Assembly (NCBI GenBank): GCA_964036665.1
Contig: OZ038529.1
Location: 23,136,060 to 23,200,059 of the forward strand
DNA: 64,000 nt
Source: Gordius sp. MW1
Lineage: Eukaryota > Nematomorpha > Gordioida > Gordea > Gordiidae
Direction of reading: 5' to 3'
Part shown: in pieces, positions 36,679-49,084 of the stretch
Layout: each line of letters starts with the position of its first letter
How positions within the stretch are numbered: position 1 is the stretch's first letter
Notes under the pieces: generated by a model
The model's database searches: none
What the model was told of the DNA's origin: nothing
What the model saw: only the letters and a program-made list of their open reading frames with translations
Made by a program: the position numbers and the translations under genes

Positions 36679-39600
36679 TATAAAAATCATCAGGTAGTAA
36701 ATGTTTATTTGATTTTAACAAAATATTATTTTCAAAGTTGTCATCTAAAAGACATGTTCGCTTGTCTCCAAATAAAATTTTGCCCAAGCTAAATAATCTT
36801 TCCACAGGGCACTTGATTTTAATAACATATTATATTTATTAAATAGTTTTTTAAATCGGGAAAACTGTCTAAAAGACTTAAATTTTGGTTATTAGAAAGC
36901 AAAAAACTTTCAATTGATTCATTCTTTTAATCATTTTTTAATTCAAAGAGATTTAGGAACAAACAAATTGATATCCTCTTAAATATTTGCTTTCATGTTC
37001 GCAGCTCATTCTTTGCGAATCCAATTCAATCTGTTTTAAAAGCAGGATGGAGAATAGCCGCCGGCAGATTTTCTTTGCTAAAAAGATCCAAAAATCTATT
37101 AATTAGCTAGACTAGACGTTATAAATAATATTAAAACTGTTATTAATGCCTTGAGTAATAGCATCTTTTAATGGCTTACACCATTTCAAAGAGCCAGAGC
37201 TTCAATTTTCATCGATATTTGAGTGATTGTCGGGGTATAATATGCAAGATACATATAGTTTTACCCTTCCAAAAACTCAATTGCCGTTGCAATTGGTACC
37301 ATGACCTTTAAAAACCATTTTAAAATTGCTAATGTTTAAATTAAAATAAAATTTTACATCGCAATATTCTGCAATAAAATCACATTCATGTGATGTGAAC
37401 TTTTGAAGATTCAGCTTGCCACATACACTTTGTAACCCATCAAATTGTCCCTTTATAATGGAAGTTATGTGCCTCATTATATAAGGAATTCCATTTTGTA
37501 ATTACAGGACATATAAAATAACAACCAAGTTGTTTTTTGAATTAACTCAGCAGCATGAGTTGATCTACCTTGCAAGTTCCACAACTGCTGGCATTTGTGC
37601 ACTACCAATGAGCATATTTTTTTAAATACTTTTCAATGGTATTTATATATTTCGTCACATCAGTTTTAGCAATCAAATTCAACATGTGGCAAGCACACCT
37701 TCTATGTTTAGGAAGAAAGTCATAAGGGATTATGACCAACCAGACCTTCATCATTAAAAATGTCATCCATTGATATATGCTCCACATCACTATTTTCTGA
37801 TGAATTCTCATTAAAGGCAAATAACCTAAGGATGTTTGAGTTAGAATTGTAACTTATAATACCTCAATGCTTTAACAAAGTTTGTTGCAATATCTGTTAT
37901 CGTGCATACATTTTTATTCTGTATTTCATATTCTCTGAATATTGAAATCAGAGTCTTGCATTAAACATCAAAAGTATGTCTGCCCTCTAATCTTCTACAG
38001 GCCAAAATGTAGTAACCCCACTAAGAGTTTTGTCATCTATCCAATAAACTGTAACTCCTATAAATGAGCTAATAATTATAAAGAGCTAAATCTAATTACC
38101 GGTTGTATGCAGTCCAACAAACAGCAGTTGTACAAACATGTCTAACAAGGAGTTTTTCTTTGATTAACTCTTTCATTTTCATTACATATATTTTGATTCT
38201 GGATGTTAATGTTTGTCTGCATAGGATTTTGATATTGGGTTTGAATGTTGCAAGAAGTTTTAGAAAGTCCTCTTGATCTACCAATGAAAATGGATGATTT
38301 CCATTTATTACAAATTTAACGATATCATCATTAATCATCTCTTTAGTAAGTGATGATGATGAAAATTTAATAATGGTTAGCTGTTTTAATTTATCTTTCT
38401 CACTACCATTAAACATAGATTATTTTGTTGCTTTAACTTTATATATTGTTGATTATGCAATCTCTAATATAAAAATTTTAAATAATAAATTTATAAATTA
38501 TAATAGGATTATTAATTAAATTAACAATTAATTAAAATATTAGTTACTCTGACCAGAGTTGTAATAAAATGTATATAATAAAATATTTATATAAGTGTAC
38601 CTATTAACTATGTTTATAGGCTTAGCTGGTACCATTTTTTTAACCTCTTTAATGCATTTAATATAGTAAAATACAGAAAGCTGTATTTTACAAACTTATT
38701 TCAAAATTAATTATAAAAAAATTGTTTATAAAAAATAAATATTAAAATTAAATTATTGACCTTGAGGTGACGTTAAATATTTGCGGTAGAAGATATAGAA
38801 TTGATATATGTTTTATTTTGGGAGAGCATAATTTGCATCCAAGAGTTATTGATTTTTCATCCTTTTGAATAAGCGTAAAAATATTCTCTAAAGGCCAGGG
38901 TATATTTTCTAGTGTTTCGATCTCGTCTCGTCTCGGTCTCGAATACAAAATCTCGTCTCGTCTCGGGAGCGATTAGGAAAATCTCGATCTCGTCTCGTCT
39001 CGGTCTAGAAAAATCTCGGTCTCGTCTCGTCTCGACGAGAATTCTCGTCTCGTCTCGACTTTTAAAAAAAAATATATACGGAATAAAAATTTCTCCTATT
39101 TTATTAAAAATATAAATAAGTGTTCAAAAATCCAAATGGCAAATTTTATATTTTTGGAAAAACTTTAATACACAAACTTTTTAAAGATTTAGCGGGACAC
39201 GACATCTCATTGACAATATAAAGATATGAATTAACTCATAAAGATAACATTTTCTATAAAAAGTGCAGACTAAAAAAACTATAAATAAATTTGAAATATA
39301 AAAGATTAAATTTTATTGTTCTAGCAAATTATAATATTTGCATCAAATTCACTGTGTCTGTCAACTATAAATGGACTTCGAAAATTGTAAGTTCGCTTAT
39401 AGTTGATATAGTTGCATAAGTGAGCAAAATGAGACCCTTTATTAACCTTTGCTAATGATTCAAAGTAGACCTTAACATATTTAAGGCAAACGTTTAAGTC
39501 CATTAATATAACCATCATCAGTTATAGCCCATAGTGTTTATTGCATGTTTATGCGAGTGACATTTAATGATGTTATTATTATTTATAGAATTGATAACTA

Positions 39601-40092
39601 GTTGCAGAAATTAAAACGTTGTAAAACAACAATAAAAGCAGCATTTTTATAGAATTAAGAACATAAGGTTTTAAACTTTAAATTAAAGAGTACGTATTTA
39701 AATGTATGACAAAAATCAACCATACTTAGGTAAATGATTGCCAAATTTTATTTTTTTTGCAAAAATATATAATATTTACTACACTTGTGAATTTTTTTAA
39801 TATTAAATATATTCCATACATATTGATTTACACTTAATACCTTAAATGTAAATTAAAATACACAATAATTTACTAAAATCTAACGATCAATAAAAAGTCG
39901 AGATCTCGCCGAGAAAATCTCGTATCGTCTCGTCTCGACATCAAAATTCTCGTCTCGATCTCGACTCCATTTTTCAAATTCTCGTCTCGTCTCGTCTCGG
40001 TTTTTCGAGACGAGACGAGACGAGACCGAGATTTTTCTCGGTTTTTCCGCATCACTAATATTTTCAGGTTTAATTATGGTAATGTCACTCAT
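36679..40092 (-). pseudogene. Decayed hAT transposase
   Basis: Starts at 40092 (MSDITIIKPENI), is cut by the nested element, and continues at 38901 with PWPLENIFTLIQKDEKSI and a BED-like C-x2-C (CKLCSPKIKHI). Later pieces are LVDQEDFLKLLATFKP (38270), CACHMLNLIA (37690) and the dimerisation region CPVERLFSLGKILFGDKR (36810). Multiple stops and frameshifts; not functional. Confidence 0.8.
38910..40057. mobile_element. hAT-type element nested in another hAT, (CTCGT)n ends
   Basis: 1148 bp flanked by a perfect 8-bp duplication ATATTTTC (38902-38909 and 40058-40065). Ends are TAGTG and CACTA. Both subterminal regions consist of repeated TCTCGTCTCG/GAGACGAGAC motifs, 150-200 bp on each side. Removing it plus one duplication copy restores the first coding exon of the host transposase. 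No recognisable coding sequence inside. Confidence 0.92.
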
Positions 40093-40768
40093 ATCTTAAA
40101 TCAAAAGATTAAATATTTAATATTTATAAACTTACTATTACTAGTTTGAGGACGCTGTCCATTCTTAGTCATTGCTAAAACTTTGTTGAATAGGAATTGG
40201 TTTATTTAAATGAAATATGAACACGAATAATATAGAGATGATAAAAAATGGTTATTGGTGTGGTGATAAACGCGAAAGAAGTAAAAATGATGATAATTGG
40301 TGAATTGACGAATTGGTGAATATTTGAATTGGTGAATATTGGCGAAGGAAGTAAGTAATGAAATTAACAGCTGGTTTAGCACCAGGAATATAGAAGTTAC
40401 ATAATAAACGACGCGAATCACATATATGAACGATGCAGCTCGCCACACTAGGAATATGATAAAAATTAAAAACCAATTAAAGGAAATGACTTTATAACAT
40501 ACATACCATAAATCGAAAAATTTATTTAACAAACACTACCGTGAATAAAATACTAAATAATATTTAAATTATAAATTAATTTAAAAAATTTTTAATGCAA
40601 ATTGAAATTGGCAAAAGGAACTTAAAAGGAACTTTTAAGTAGTTTCTTTTGCGATGAATTGAGAAAAAAAGGAACTAATTCCAGTTCCTCATTTTAAAAG
40701 GAACTTATTAGTTCCTTTTGTTTAAAAAAGGGACAAGGAACTAATTTTTTAACAGCTCTATAGACTAC

Positions 40769-41225
40769 ATAGCATGCTCATGGTATATGTGCAAAATTGT
40801 AAATTTAGTTTCAATTTATATTACAAACTAAATAGACCAAATGCTGAAGATCTATTGTTATCAAAATATTTAATCATAGACCTATTTTTTATATTTTACT
40901 TTGATGAGTTTCATAGATGCTATTTTTAATATTTAATTAGATTTTTTTAAATAATAATCATCGATTATTGGCTATAATATATTTTACATTTCCTTAATTC
41001 AACATATATCAATATGGTAAAAAAAACATAATTGCCTTTTTAGCGTTGATGAGCTGTTTATGCTTGTGAAAGTAGATGTAAGAAAGTATAAATGTTCGCG
41101 CCAATAGAATCACCAAATATTAGATTTTATTTGAATTTCAATTTGAATAACCTGCGTTAAAGCTTAAAAGAATACCTTAATATTGTATCCATAGACTATG
41201 TAGACTGCTCATGTCATATGTTTAC
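40769..41225. other. Interval without a gene
   Basis: AT-rich sequence with no recognised gene. Contains a GTTGATGAGCTGTTTATGC block that resembles the tandem unit at 41641-41750. Confidence 0.5.
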
Positions 41226-41389
41226 ATGGGCATAGCCAGCTTTGGAATTAGAAGGGGGCAATAATGATTTAGGGAGTGGCAAAATGAACATTTTTTGAAA
41301 TTTTAGCCATAATTCTAGATATATTTCAACAAATTTTTGAATTAGAGGGGAGTAACCGCCCCTCCCCGCCCCCCCTGGCTACGCCCATT
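41226..41389 (+). repeat. Z MITE copy
   Basis: CATGGGCATAGCCAGC at the left and CTGGCTACGCCCAT at the right, with the GGGGGCAATAATGATTTAGG block. The flanks share TGTTTA, offset by a few bases. Confidence 0.8.
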
Positions 41390-41640
41390 TGTGTTTATAG
41401 TCAAATTTGTACCATTAATCAACCATTTTTTGGCAGATTCCCGTATCTTTCTGCAGTGTCCCCCAACAGAAAAAGTGATTTATTCATTCATTAATAAACT
41501 GCAAATGGCACTAAATTGCTTTAGCATCACATCTCTATATTGAAAGTTTAACTAGTTCAATATTTTTATATTACGTTTTAAAATCATTTTAATTAACCGA
41601 AATTACTATATTCCATATAACCTTTCCTTAAATGTGCACA

Positions 41641-41750
41641 TTTACAAATGGCGAAAGGTACACTTATTTAACGTCGATGAGCAGTCTATATAACATTTAC
41701 AAATGGCGAAAGGTACACTTATTTAACGTCGATGAGCAGTCTATATACTC
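41641..41750. repeat. Tandem duplication, 55-bp unit
   Basis: Two identical copies of a unit that includes TTTACAAATGGCGAAAGG, ACACTTATTTAACG and TCGATGAGCAGTC. Non-coding. Confidence 0.85.
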
Positions 41751-42041
41751 TATGATTATGTCTTAATAACATTTATTATTATTATTAACTTTAGACAACT
41801 CAGACAGACGGTCAAACCATAATCTTTCAAATTCGAAATATGGGTTGCAACTAATAGAGCTAATACATCAAAAAACCTTCAAATTCGTTATTGTATAAAT
41901 TTCGCGAGCTTATTTTATCACATATTTTGTGAATAAATCAAATGATGCAAACATGAGCGTAGGCAGGATTAAAATTAGAGGGGGGGTGCAATAATGTTTA
42001 CGGAGAAGCAAAATGATAACTTTTCGTAATTTTAGCATTAA

Positions 42042-44376
42042 CCCGACAGGTACCACTAACGGTTCGGCCTAACCAATTTATATAAATTTTTTTTTGGTCC
42101 ATCTCAATATGCTCTAGATGACTAAACAATTTAAAAATTCTGGAAAAATTGCCTAGTTCCGGAAATAAAGGGGTGTCACCTAAAGGTTACACTGGGAGGC
42201 ATAAAAACAGGCTAATTTTAAAATTTTATTAAATAACTAAGATAAGTGCAAAAAGTGAGTTAGTTATATTGGAATGATGATCAACAATAAATGTGAGGTC
42301 GGATATTTCAATATGGGCAGAAAACCCTGGTTGCTTAGCAGCATACAGAGCAGAGCCGTTGAGTTCACTTTCTTCGTTGATAACCATCTATCGCGTCTCT
42401 GACCTTGGGAAAGCTAAGATTTTGAGTTCACTTAGGAAGTCGGCCGTATTTTAAACAATCATTTGGACAAATCATTTTTAAAAGCTGCAGAGTTTAATGG
42501 TTTTGTTAAGACAAGAGCTGGCAGGTAGGGGCATAGTCAGGATTGGAATTAGAGAGGGGCAATAATAATTTAGGGACGGCATGATTATTTTTTAAAATTT
42601 CACCCATAAATTTAATAAATTTAAACTTTTTAAATTCAGAAGGGGGCGGCCATCCCTCCTTGTCCTACGCCCATGCTGGTAGGCATTGTAGTAAGTGACA
42701 TCTAATCCAAATAATGGGACCAATTTCTGTCCCCAAAGGATACTTTTGTGGCATCAACATTTAATCATAGCATTTTATGCCGCCCATAAACTTATTACAT
42801 AATTTTGGGCATTGAAAAGTATTTATTTTCCTGGACTTTTAAAGAGGCGTGATTAAACTACAGGTAATAGGTTCAACAATTAAAAAGCCTCGTTATGATT
42901 ATCGTGCCTACGTACTGCCATGACGTTAGAAATATTCCTTTGGTGAATAAATTCTTTCATTTTTTAGCGATTCTATATCGATCAATAGGCACTTGAAACG
43001 ATTTAAACGCACTGTTTTAGAAGCTCCAATACTCACTTTTGAAAGACAATTTAATAATTAAGCGATTATAAAGGTATATTTAGAATCATTAAAAGAGAAA
43101 AAATTGAGAGGCAGCTAAGTCATTTACGACAGCTTCCTAATCCTCTGTCATTTTACTTTGACAACAGTAACGTGGCCTCTTGGTACTGTTCCAAGTTAAC
43201 AAGATAGCCGGTTTTAGGGACCAACACTAGGTATATCTTAAAGCGAAATCTAAAAGGCTTACCTTTTATAAATTTCTTTGCTGTATGATGTTCATAAAAG
43301 GCACCATGGATTTATTCATTGAAATAGGTTACACTATTTAATTGAAACTATCATTTAAAATAACCTGAAAATCTCAAACCTTGGAAAATTTGTGTGTTAA
43401 TTAGAGTTGATGTCCTGAAACCGATTTCTTAGCCTACCATTGGATATTATTTAATTGAAGAACACTTCTTAAGTTTTCAAAACATTTAGACTTTGAGAGA
43501 CTAATACTAGTTAACAAAATTAGATAAATTTTAAATTCTCTACCGTTAATTTTAAATTATTGGTGTGTTTTTTGCATATAAATTAAATATCTAAAGCAAA
43601 AATCAAACTTACATATTATTTGAATGGGAGTAACGACATTCATAATTCTCTTTTTGATATCTTTTAACTTTTTATAAGGGGGGAGCTACCAACCTGTAAA
43701 TGGGACTAAGTTTTATAAAGTCCACCATCTACGATTAAAATCATGGGTAAAGTTTATGAAAGTATTATAAAATCAGAATGAATTATAGAAATGTAGACCT
43801 CTATCTAAAGCCGCTTTAAAATTATCAAATGTAAGTAGTTTTAGCCGTATTTGGCCTATTAGGAGGCACAATTTTATCTATAAATAACATGTACTACTCT
43901 ACCCCCACCCCCTTTATACCATGTACTTTTGCAAAGAAAAATAAAAAAAATTATTAACGGATTCATAGACTTATAATAATCAAATCATTAAAAAGGTTGC
44001 GCTAGGCACATATTAGGTGACGTTCAGCTTTTAGACAAATTTTAAAGTCTTTAAAGTACTCATATAAGTTTTAAATTACTATCAAAATGTTGGAAAAATT
44101 ATAAAGATTTTAAATATGTAAATTAAGTTGCAAAACTTTGTGTTGAGTGTACATAAATATTGAATATAAGAAGGCCGGTCGAAACTGCGATTTTTGCAAT
44201 TTTTGAACGAATATAATTTAAGAATTAATGAAGAAGAAGTAATAAAATTGTATCAGATGATTTATCCCAATCCAATCTTTCAAATTTAATTTAAAAAATA
44301 TTTTTATCTGTAGTAGTTTTTGAGAAAAGTGGCTCTAAAGTGGCGTTAACTAAAGGTTACACTGATACCTGTCGGG
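42042..44376. mobile_element. piggyBac-like element at a TTAA target, non-coding
   Basis: TTAA on both sides (42038-42041 and 44377-44380), terminal inverted repeat CCCGACAGGTA / TACCTGTCGGG, and a subterminal TAAAGGTTACACT copy at each side (42181 and 44353) in direct orientation. The TTAA duplication and CCC...GGG termini are the piggyBac hallmarks. No transposase frame survives. It contains a further Z MITE (42530-42680). Confidence 0.82.
42530..42680 (+). repeat. Z MITE copy inside the piggyBac-like element
   Basis: GGGGCATAGTCAGGATTGG at the left and CCTACGCCCATGC at the right. It makes a three-level nest: Z within piggyBac-like within Z. Confidence 0.75.
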
Positions 44377-44739
44377 TTAATTATATTAAATTCTAAAGAA
44401 TTTTTGGTTTTAGAGGGGGGCAGCCGCTCCTCCCTGCCTTCCCCTGGCTACGCCAATAGATGTAAGTGTATTCTAATATAAACCGCAAAGTTGGCAATTT
44501 CGAAACTTAGGTAAAAATCTTACTTTAAACTAGAATGAGAATATAATTTAAATACTATTTTGATTAATCTCAAAAAATTCTTTTTTACAATTCGAAACCT
44601 TGAAGCATAATATTATAGGTAATATTTTGTAAAGGCTACGAATTAAATTAAACGCGCTAATTGGAATCAAAAAAACCTTCTTTCGCACGCTACTTTCCCT
44701 TGACCCCGTCTAGGCGAATTCTAACACGTTACGCTATTT

Positions 44740-44870
44740 AATAGCCCCTCGCTTGTACTTAACCATCACGTTATTTTTATTTTAATAGCCCCTCGCTTGT
44801 ACTTAACCATCACGTTATTTTTATTTTAAAAGCCCCTCGCTTGTATTCAACCATCACCTGATTATTCAAA
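44740..44870. repeat. 44-bp tandem repeat, about three copies
   Basis: Unit contains AATAGCCCCTCGCTTGTACT and AACCATCACGTTATTTTTA; copies start at 44740, 44784 and 44828. The third is diverged. Confidence 0.9.
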
Positions 44871-45204
44871 TGATAATGGGCTCGCGCAGCTAGATAAGCA
44901 CAACCTTTAAAACTAACAGGATCATTATTCATTTTTTGGCATATACTTTACACTACCAATAAACTCGATTACTAAAATATCTCTTCTAATTAATGAGCTA
45001 ACCACTTCAATTTAAATTAAAATAACTTCATAAAATTGAAATTAATATAATGCTTCAAGCCTTTAATGAGATTCTTTCGCACCCACCATAACCTCTATCC
45101 ACATCTACTTTTATAGATATCGTAACAACTCATGAAAATGTTTTAAATTTATTATTATGCAAAATAAGCTTAGAAACTTAGCTAATAAACCCCCTCCCCA
45201 ATTT

Positions 45205-45285
45205 TGATTGGATTTACGCTTCAGGCCTGACCCGAGCTCGAGGAACAATTGATTTTGCTCGAACCCGGTCCGTGGAGGGCTCTAA
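45205..45285. mobile_element. Possible hAT-type terminus
   Basis: GC-rich patch with CCTGACCCGAGCTCGAGG, CTCGAACCCGGTCCG and an end GGAGGGCTCTA, the shape of a hAT right end with a repeated CCCG motif. No matching left end found. Confidence 0.35.
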
Positions 45286-47261
45286 TCTAAACAAATGAAA
45301 GCTTTATTGCGGTAGAGAATTTTAAAGTGGAAAATCGGTAGAATTCGTCTAGAATGGTAGTATGTAAAATAAGAATAATATAAGAAATCGAAGGGATTCT
45401 TCGAGTCTGTGAAGTAATTCAAAAAATTAATTCGTACATTACTACTACTTCATTTGAATTTATCGCCTTTATAAATTGGAGCACCAACATAATTAAACAA
45501 ATTACCTATTAAAAGCTATTAAATTAGTTAAATTTAGGTAATTTAAGATATATATTAAAGCTATTATTTTATAATAATAGACGTTAGCGAAATAACACTA
45601 AAATATAAAAATATACTGGTATATAAAATTTATGAAAAAAAATCACTTACTTTATGTGTTAATCAATTATCTATAGCGCCATCTATACAATATTTTTTAT
45701 ACCTTTTAAATGCATCAGTATGATAATTTAAGGCCACAAATTAGTTTGTATAGTAATTAATTCAGATTGCTATGTATTTTCTGCATTTTCCAAGTTTTTT
45801 AATTTGCCAAATTTTTTTTATTAAATCATTTTCTAAATCTAACAGCTCCCCCGACCTCATCTCTACGGATAGAAGGGATGTGGAAAAATACAAATACCTT
45901 AATAATTTAATTTTCCTGTAGTGGCCACGATCTTTGATAATTTAGGCCCCGAGGGTAGCCAATTCTTAAAACAAATATCTAAATTTATTACTTCGATTAC
46001 ACAAGATCCCAAACAATTTTTTTGTTTTAAGCAAAAAATCACCGTGGAAATTGTAAAATCCAATACAATTTAAATTCATGTCTATATGCATGCTCATTAA
46101 TATAATATATTTTATCATGTATCATAATACACAAATATTTGTAAACAAACCTCTATTAGCTAAAAAAAAGTTTCAAATTGAAGCTTTAGAATTTTAATCA
46201 TTTGCCCAGAGATTTATTTACACTCGCAAAGTTTCTTATGCAAAGTATTTTTAGCTTTTAAATGAAAATCAACTGCTACCGGATTCGAACCTACCAGGTG
46301 CCGAGGCGAGGCGCACTACAAAACTAGTGTGACTTTAAACCTCATAATAAATTTTTACACCAAGTATTTTCTATCTATTATTTTAATTTCCAGCTTGCTT
46401 CATTAAATAAATTGAAAAAACTAATTTGATTGAAAATTTAAGCATTACATTGTTTGATTTCAATATAGTAAGATTAAAATTAGGCACTTAATATACGCAC
46501 AATACAAATATACATATTTGGAGCAATAACATACAATAATAGAGTAAATTTATTGTAGAGCTTTCTGAGGTTTATACGACCTAATAATCTATTTTAAACC
46601 AAACCTTTTAGACCTTTTAAGCAATAAAATTTTAAAATCTGCTTGAAATACTGAATATTCTTAAATAAACTTATTTAAATTGTATTTCAACTGTTTTTGG
46701 AACAAAAAATTTTATATTTAAAAAAACTCAAAATAGTTGATAATATACTGAACATATTTAAAAATTAATGAACATTTTTTTAGAAAAAACTAAGCACATT
46801 TTATTAAATTCTAAGAGTGAAAAAACTTAACATTTTTTGTGGTATACACGTCTTTTCCTTTACATTTAATTTTACTTACGTGTGTGTGACTTCCCTCCCC
46901 CCCTCCACGCGCTATACGTGTTTGTTTGTATACGCATACACAACGTACTGTATCGAGAGTTGTTTGATTTTTTTGATCATTATATTATTCCTTAGTTTTA
47001 TGAAAAACAAAAAATTTAACATACCACGTAAAGTGAAAAGGTTTAATAAATTTAGTCTCTTCCTTAATTGGAAGAGTGTTTTTCCTGATCTGCCGCTCGT
47101 TCAATATATCCCCCTATCCTTACTCTCCCAATATATTCCTGATTCCCCTTCAAATCTTAAATCATGTTCCCGCTGACTTTTTTACCTTATTCCGCGCCCC
47201 TGGGACATGAAATTTTTAATTAGAAACCTGAACAAATTTAATTAAAAACTGGATTGCCACC

Positions 47262-47375
47262 ATTAAATTAAAAGGGCACTCTAATTAGCGCCATCTATAG
47301 GCAATTTTAATTAGAGACTAATTTGACTATATATATCTTTATCTTTTTTAGCATGTGACTCGAAAATGATAACAG
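47262..47375 (-). repeat. W dispersed repeat, third copy
   Basis: Reverse orientation: TCTAATTAGCGCCATCTATAG, then AGACTAATTTGACTATATATATC and CTTTTTTAGCATGTGACTCG. Confidence 0.65.
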
Positions 47376-47769
47376 ACATAAACGTTTTCGCTCTTATTAG
47401 AGCTCATCAGTATGCCATCGTCAATTTTCTAGTCACATTCTAAGCGAGATAGGTATATATAAGGCCCAAATTAAATTTAACTATTTCTTATGGTGGTTAA
47501 GGAATAAATAACCCTGATAATTATGGTAGATAGTAATTATTTTGAAATTAATCAATAAATTGCGGTTATGTTAATAATAGCTTCAGTAACTTCATCTACT
47601 ATATAGGCTATGGCACTTCTTGATATTCTGAATGAAAAGGCCAATTGCCTAAAACATTCTCCTGTTATCAAATTTCTAAATTGCGAATTAAGGTTAATTT
47701 ATTATCGTGTAGACGAATATGCTAGGCACCCTCTACACTGCCTAGCAAACAAATATAAATATGTTAGGC

Positions 47770-48228
47770 ACTCTAAAGCTAATTTATATTAATTCTAGCT
47801 GCCCTAAAAAAGGCGAAAATCCCTTAATCCTTGAGCCGTCAGATCCCTCTCTTGAAAGTAGGATGCGCCATGACGGCTCTTCTCTAGTCCCTTGGCAAAA
47901 TGGCCTATCCCTCAAATGGGATTTTACTTGTATTGACCTACTTGCCCCTTCCCATTTTAATTACGACCCTATCGCTACAGCAGAAGGGCCTAAAACTACC
48001 AAGTACTCTGCCCTTTTGGCATCCAATATTTTTATCCCTGTCGTTGCCTCGTGCTCCGGTTCCTTCGGTAAACAGGCAATGGGGTTTTTTAAAGAAATCG
48101 GAAAACGCTCACCGAAATCTAAAATTTCTGCGTCCTTTTTACTCAAGCAACAACTAGGGATTCATGTTGTACGATACAAATTTAAATCCTTTGCCGACTC
48201 ATGGCCCATTTTAGAAGTAATGATATAG
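47770..48228 (+). pseudogene. Retroelement-derived ORF with RPDG/WD-x-C motif
   Basis: A 150-codon frame with ILEPSDPSLE, then M-R-H-D-G-S-S-L-V-P-W, LKWDFTCIDLLAPSH and KYSALLASNIFIPV, ending with a LLKQQLGIHV segment. I recognise this order from uncharacterised proteins, often linked to reverse-transcriptase repeats, in many invertebrates (RPDG..L.PW..G..L.WD.TC.D..A.SH). The charged and aromatic spacing could suit a nuclease-like fold, which is only a guess. Two further copies (51380-51870 and a tail near 11340) show it is a repeat, not a single-copy gene. It has no upstream RT domain here. Confidence 0.55.
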
Positions 48229-48353
48229 ATCTTTGTAATTAACCAATATGTCTTTATCATTGTATTTCGCTTATTTATGTAACTTTGTTTCGTGAAAATA
48301 ACCTTTTTAACCATTATTATATTTTTAAAACGCAAATAAACCCGTTTAGTAGC

Positions 48354-48578
48354 TTAAAAAATTATTATCATAATATACCTTAAAGTTACCATCAACCTTT
48401 CAGCTGGACATATCCATAAAACTTTATCATTTGAATGATTTATATCCTCTTCAAAATGAGTTAAGATGTAATAGAAGGTGCTTTGTTGCATCATAGTAAA
48501 ATCAAAAAATAGCTTATCATCCTTTAAAATAGTTTTTATTAAAATCGCCAGAATCATGTCTTTGTTCATAAAAGACAT
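48354..48578 (-). pseudogene. PIF/Harbinger transposase N-terminal fragment
   Basis: Minus-strand frame with STFYYILTHFEEDINHSNDK followed by ERLMVTLRYI, matching the N-terminal helical region of DDE_Tnp_4 (Harbinger) nucleases (the pattern F-x2-L-x8-I ... ERL-x-x-TLR-Y/F-L). The catalytic domain is missing downstream. Confidence 0.65.
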
Positions 48579-49084
48579 TTTTTTCTTCTATTCGATTTTT
48601 TCAAAGCATACTCAGAGAGTAAAAAGATCAATAAAGAAATTGTATCCATAAATTTAAATCGTGTATTTAGACAAAAAAAAATTATAGCGGGCTAAGTTGA
48701 ATCGCATTTAAGACGAACCCTTAACGCGTAACACAACAGCGATTTTATAAGGTGCAAAATTTTTCGTAAGCTTAAATAGTGTATGAATTAACTTTTTAGG
48801 TATCAGCAAAGTTTATATTTGATTAAAGCGTTGAAAAACATAAAAATATATGGGATGATCAAGAGGAAGATTATTCAAATAAGGTTTAGATAAAAAAATA
48901 TTGGGATAATGTAGTGAGATTTTTTTCCACCTTTAGTCATTAAACGCGTGCAGCAATGATTTATTATAATTAATATAATGGAATTATGGAATATTCACGA
49001 TATGGGGGCTATGAGAATAATTGTGATAATGATTGCGATATGTAGTGTTGAAATAATGATGTTGAGACAAAACACGTTATTCAA

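Larger units (their letters stand above)
36469..40760 (-). mobile_element. hAT element, degraded, GGAACTAGTTCC-type ends
   Basis: 4.3 kb with ends TAGAGCTGTTAA and TTAACAGCTCTA and a perfect 8-bp duplication TAGACTAC (36461-36468 and 40761-40768). Both termini carry repeated GGAACT/AGTTCC motifs. The interior encodes a decayed transposase on the minus strand and is interrupted by another element at 38910-40057. Confidence 0.9.
41955..44455 (+). repeat. Z MITE copy split by a piggyBac-like insertion
   Basis: The left part (41955-42037) begins ATGAGCGTAGGCAGG with the usual G-rich block. The right part (44381-44455) carries AGGGGGGCAGCCG and ends CTGGCTACGCC. The 2.3 kb between them is the element at 42042-44376, inserted at TTAA. 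Confidence 0.8.
44456..47261. other. Intergenic interval with small repeats
   Basis: No gene recognised. Contains the 44-bp tandem array at 44740-44870, a hAT-terminus-like patch at 45205-45285, and a lone B-box-like GGATTCGAACC complement near 46282. A frame at 46817-47176 has low-complexity hydrophobic composition and no recognisable family. Confidence 0.5.

Noticed and set aside
44740..44870. CRISPR-like regular repeat
   Set aside because: The repeat is directly tandem with no spacers and the genome is eukaryotic.
46270..46325. tRNA-like B box (GGATTCGAACC on plus, i.e. minus-strand GGTTCGAATCC)
   Set aside because: No A box, acceptor stem or cloverleaf can be built around it.
46817..47176. 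119-codon plus-strand frame
   Set aside because: Hydrophobic low-complexity composition, no family match, no splice context; probably chance.
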